From Mycolicibacterium aubagnense (lineage in GTDB: Bacteria > Actinomycetota > Actinomycetes > Mycobacteriales > Mycobacteriaceae), in the NCBI RefSeq assembly GCF_010730955.1, contig NZ_AP022577.1, positions 5,022,001-5,086,000 of the forward strand: a stretch of DNA of 64,000 nt, given 5' to 3'. A model generated the notes under the pieces. The model did no database searches. It was not told the origin of the DNA and saw only the letters and a list, made by a program, of their open reading frames with translations. The position numbers and the translations under genes are program-made. Below, piece after piece: positions 63,555-64,000 of this stretch (its first letter is position 1; every line of letters begins with the position of its first letter).

Positions 63555-64000
63555 GTGACTCGACGCAGGCTGGGAGTGATGGGTGGGACGTTCGATCCCA
63601 TCCACCATGGACACCTCGTCGCGGCCAGCGAAGTGGCTGACCTGTTCGAGCTCGACGAAGTGGTGTTCGTGCCCACCGGGCAGCCCTGGCAGAAGCGGGA
63701 CCGGCACGTCACCGCCGCCGAGGACCGGTACCTGATGACGGTCATCGCGACGGCCGCCAACCCGCGGTTCTCGGTGAGCCGCGTCGACATCGACCGCGGT
63801 GGCCCCACCTACACCAAAGACACGCTGCGCGACCTGGCCAGGCAGAACCCCGACACCGACCTGTTCTTCATCACCGGCGCCGACGCGCTGGCCTCGATCC
63901 TGTCCTGGCAGAACTGGGAGGAGATGTTCTCCACCGCCCGGTTCGTCGGCGTCAGCCGGCCCGGCTACGAGCTGGACGGCAAGCACATCGAGCAAGCACA
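63555..64000 (+). CDS. nadD: Nicotinate-nucleotide adenylyltransferase, 5' part (3' end outside window)
   Basis: GTG 63555 opens a frame that runs to the window end without a stop (148 complete codons). [31 protein letters not shown] holds the nucleotidyltransferase motif [15 protein letters not shown] and [22 protein letters not shown] are NadD-specific. It adenylates nicotinate mononucleotide, the step before NadE. Only the C-terminal quarter or so is missing. The gene matches Rv2421c in order after the MoxR-VWA pair. Confidence 0.95.
   Translation, partial: MTRRRLGVMGGTFDPIHHGHLVAASEVADLFELDEVVFVPTGQPWQKRDRHVTAAEDRYLMTVIATAANPRFSVSRVDIDRGGPTYTKDTLRDLARQNPDTDLFFITGADALASILSWQNWEEMFSTARFVGVSRPGYELDGKHIEQA

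Overview
This is a high-GC actinobacterial chromosome segment. Gene order and protein sequences place it in the genus Mycobacterium, most likely an environmental fast-growing (Mycolicibacterium-type) species. The backbone pepN - DsbA-like - rpiB - nei2 - tRNAs - tig - clpP1 - clpP2 - clpX - korA - korB - mobA - rpfE-like - enoyl-reductase-like - valS - folC - ndk - rne - rplU - rpmA - obg - proB - nadE - rbsK - proA - MoxR/VWA - nadD follows, in the same relative order, the Rv2467 to Rv2421c block of M. tuberculosis. Several insertions in this backbone are absent from my recollection of M. tuberculosis. No rRNA, CRISPR array, prophage or insertion sequence was seen.

Layout. 1-4.5 kb: the 3' end of a GMC (cholesterol-oxidase-like) oxidoreductase, aminopeptidase N (minus), and a mycothiol/DsbA-type reductase that has lost its second active-site cysteine. 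4.7-8.3 kb: a membrane Ser/Thr kinase whose extracellular part is an LpqN/MTC28-like domain, then rpiB and nei2. 8.3-12.3 kb: a small membrane protein with a Gly-Cys tail, divergent from a three-gene NAD salvage operon (PRPP synthetase-like, nicotinamide phosphoribosyltransferase, Nudix/NrtR-like regulator), with a near-perfect 40-bp palindrome between them. 12.3-14.6 kb: a DUF2628 protein, a solitary alkane hydroxylase AlkB, and tRNA-Gly and tRNA-Pro. 14.6-21.2 kb: trigger factor and the Clp protease genes, interrupted by an EmbR-like regulator and an MPT64-like secreted protein.

21.2-28.5 kb: fdhD-fdhF (molybdoenzyme) on the minus strand, divergent from a complete sulfide/persulfide detoxification operon (CstB-like persulfide dioxygenase-rhodanese, sulfide:quinone oxidoreductase, thioredoxin, TauE-type sulfite exporter). 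Two tandem CsoR/CstR-type operators precede the operon, but no such repressor gene lies in the window. 28.6-34 kb: korAB, mobA, an AT-richer gene-poor stretch and an rpfE-like gene. 34-44 kb: hydrolases, an enoyl-reductase-like protein, DUF937, then valS-folC-DUF4233-ndk. 44-51 kb: RNase E with a long leader, rplU-rpmA, obg-proB. 51-64 kb: a deacetylase plus flavoprotein pair, a sirtuin, nadE, a DUF222/HNH protein, a DUF2306 membrane protein, rbsK, proA, a MoxR-VWA pair and the 5' part of nadD.

Two themes link the genes. The first is NAD: PRPP supply, nicotinamide salvage, NrtR control, NadE, NadD and a NAD-consuming sirtuin. The second is redox and sulfur. At least eighteen start codons lie 6-8 nt downstream of a -10 box (TANNNT, or a variant with only the conserved A and T), which is the hallmark of leaderless mycobacterial transcripts; I used this to choose several starts.
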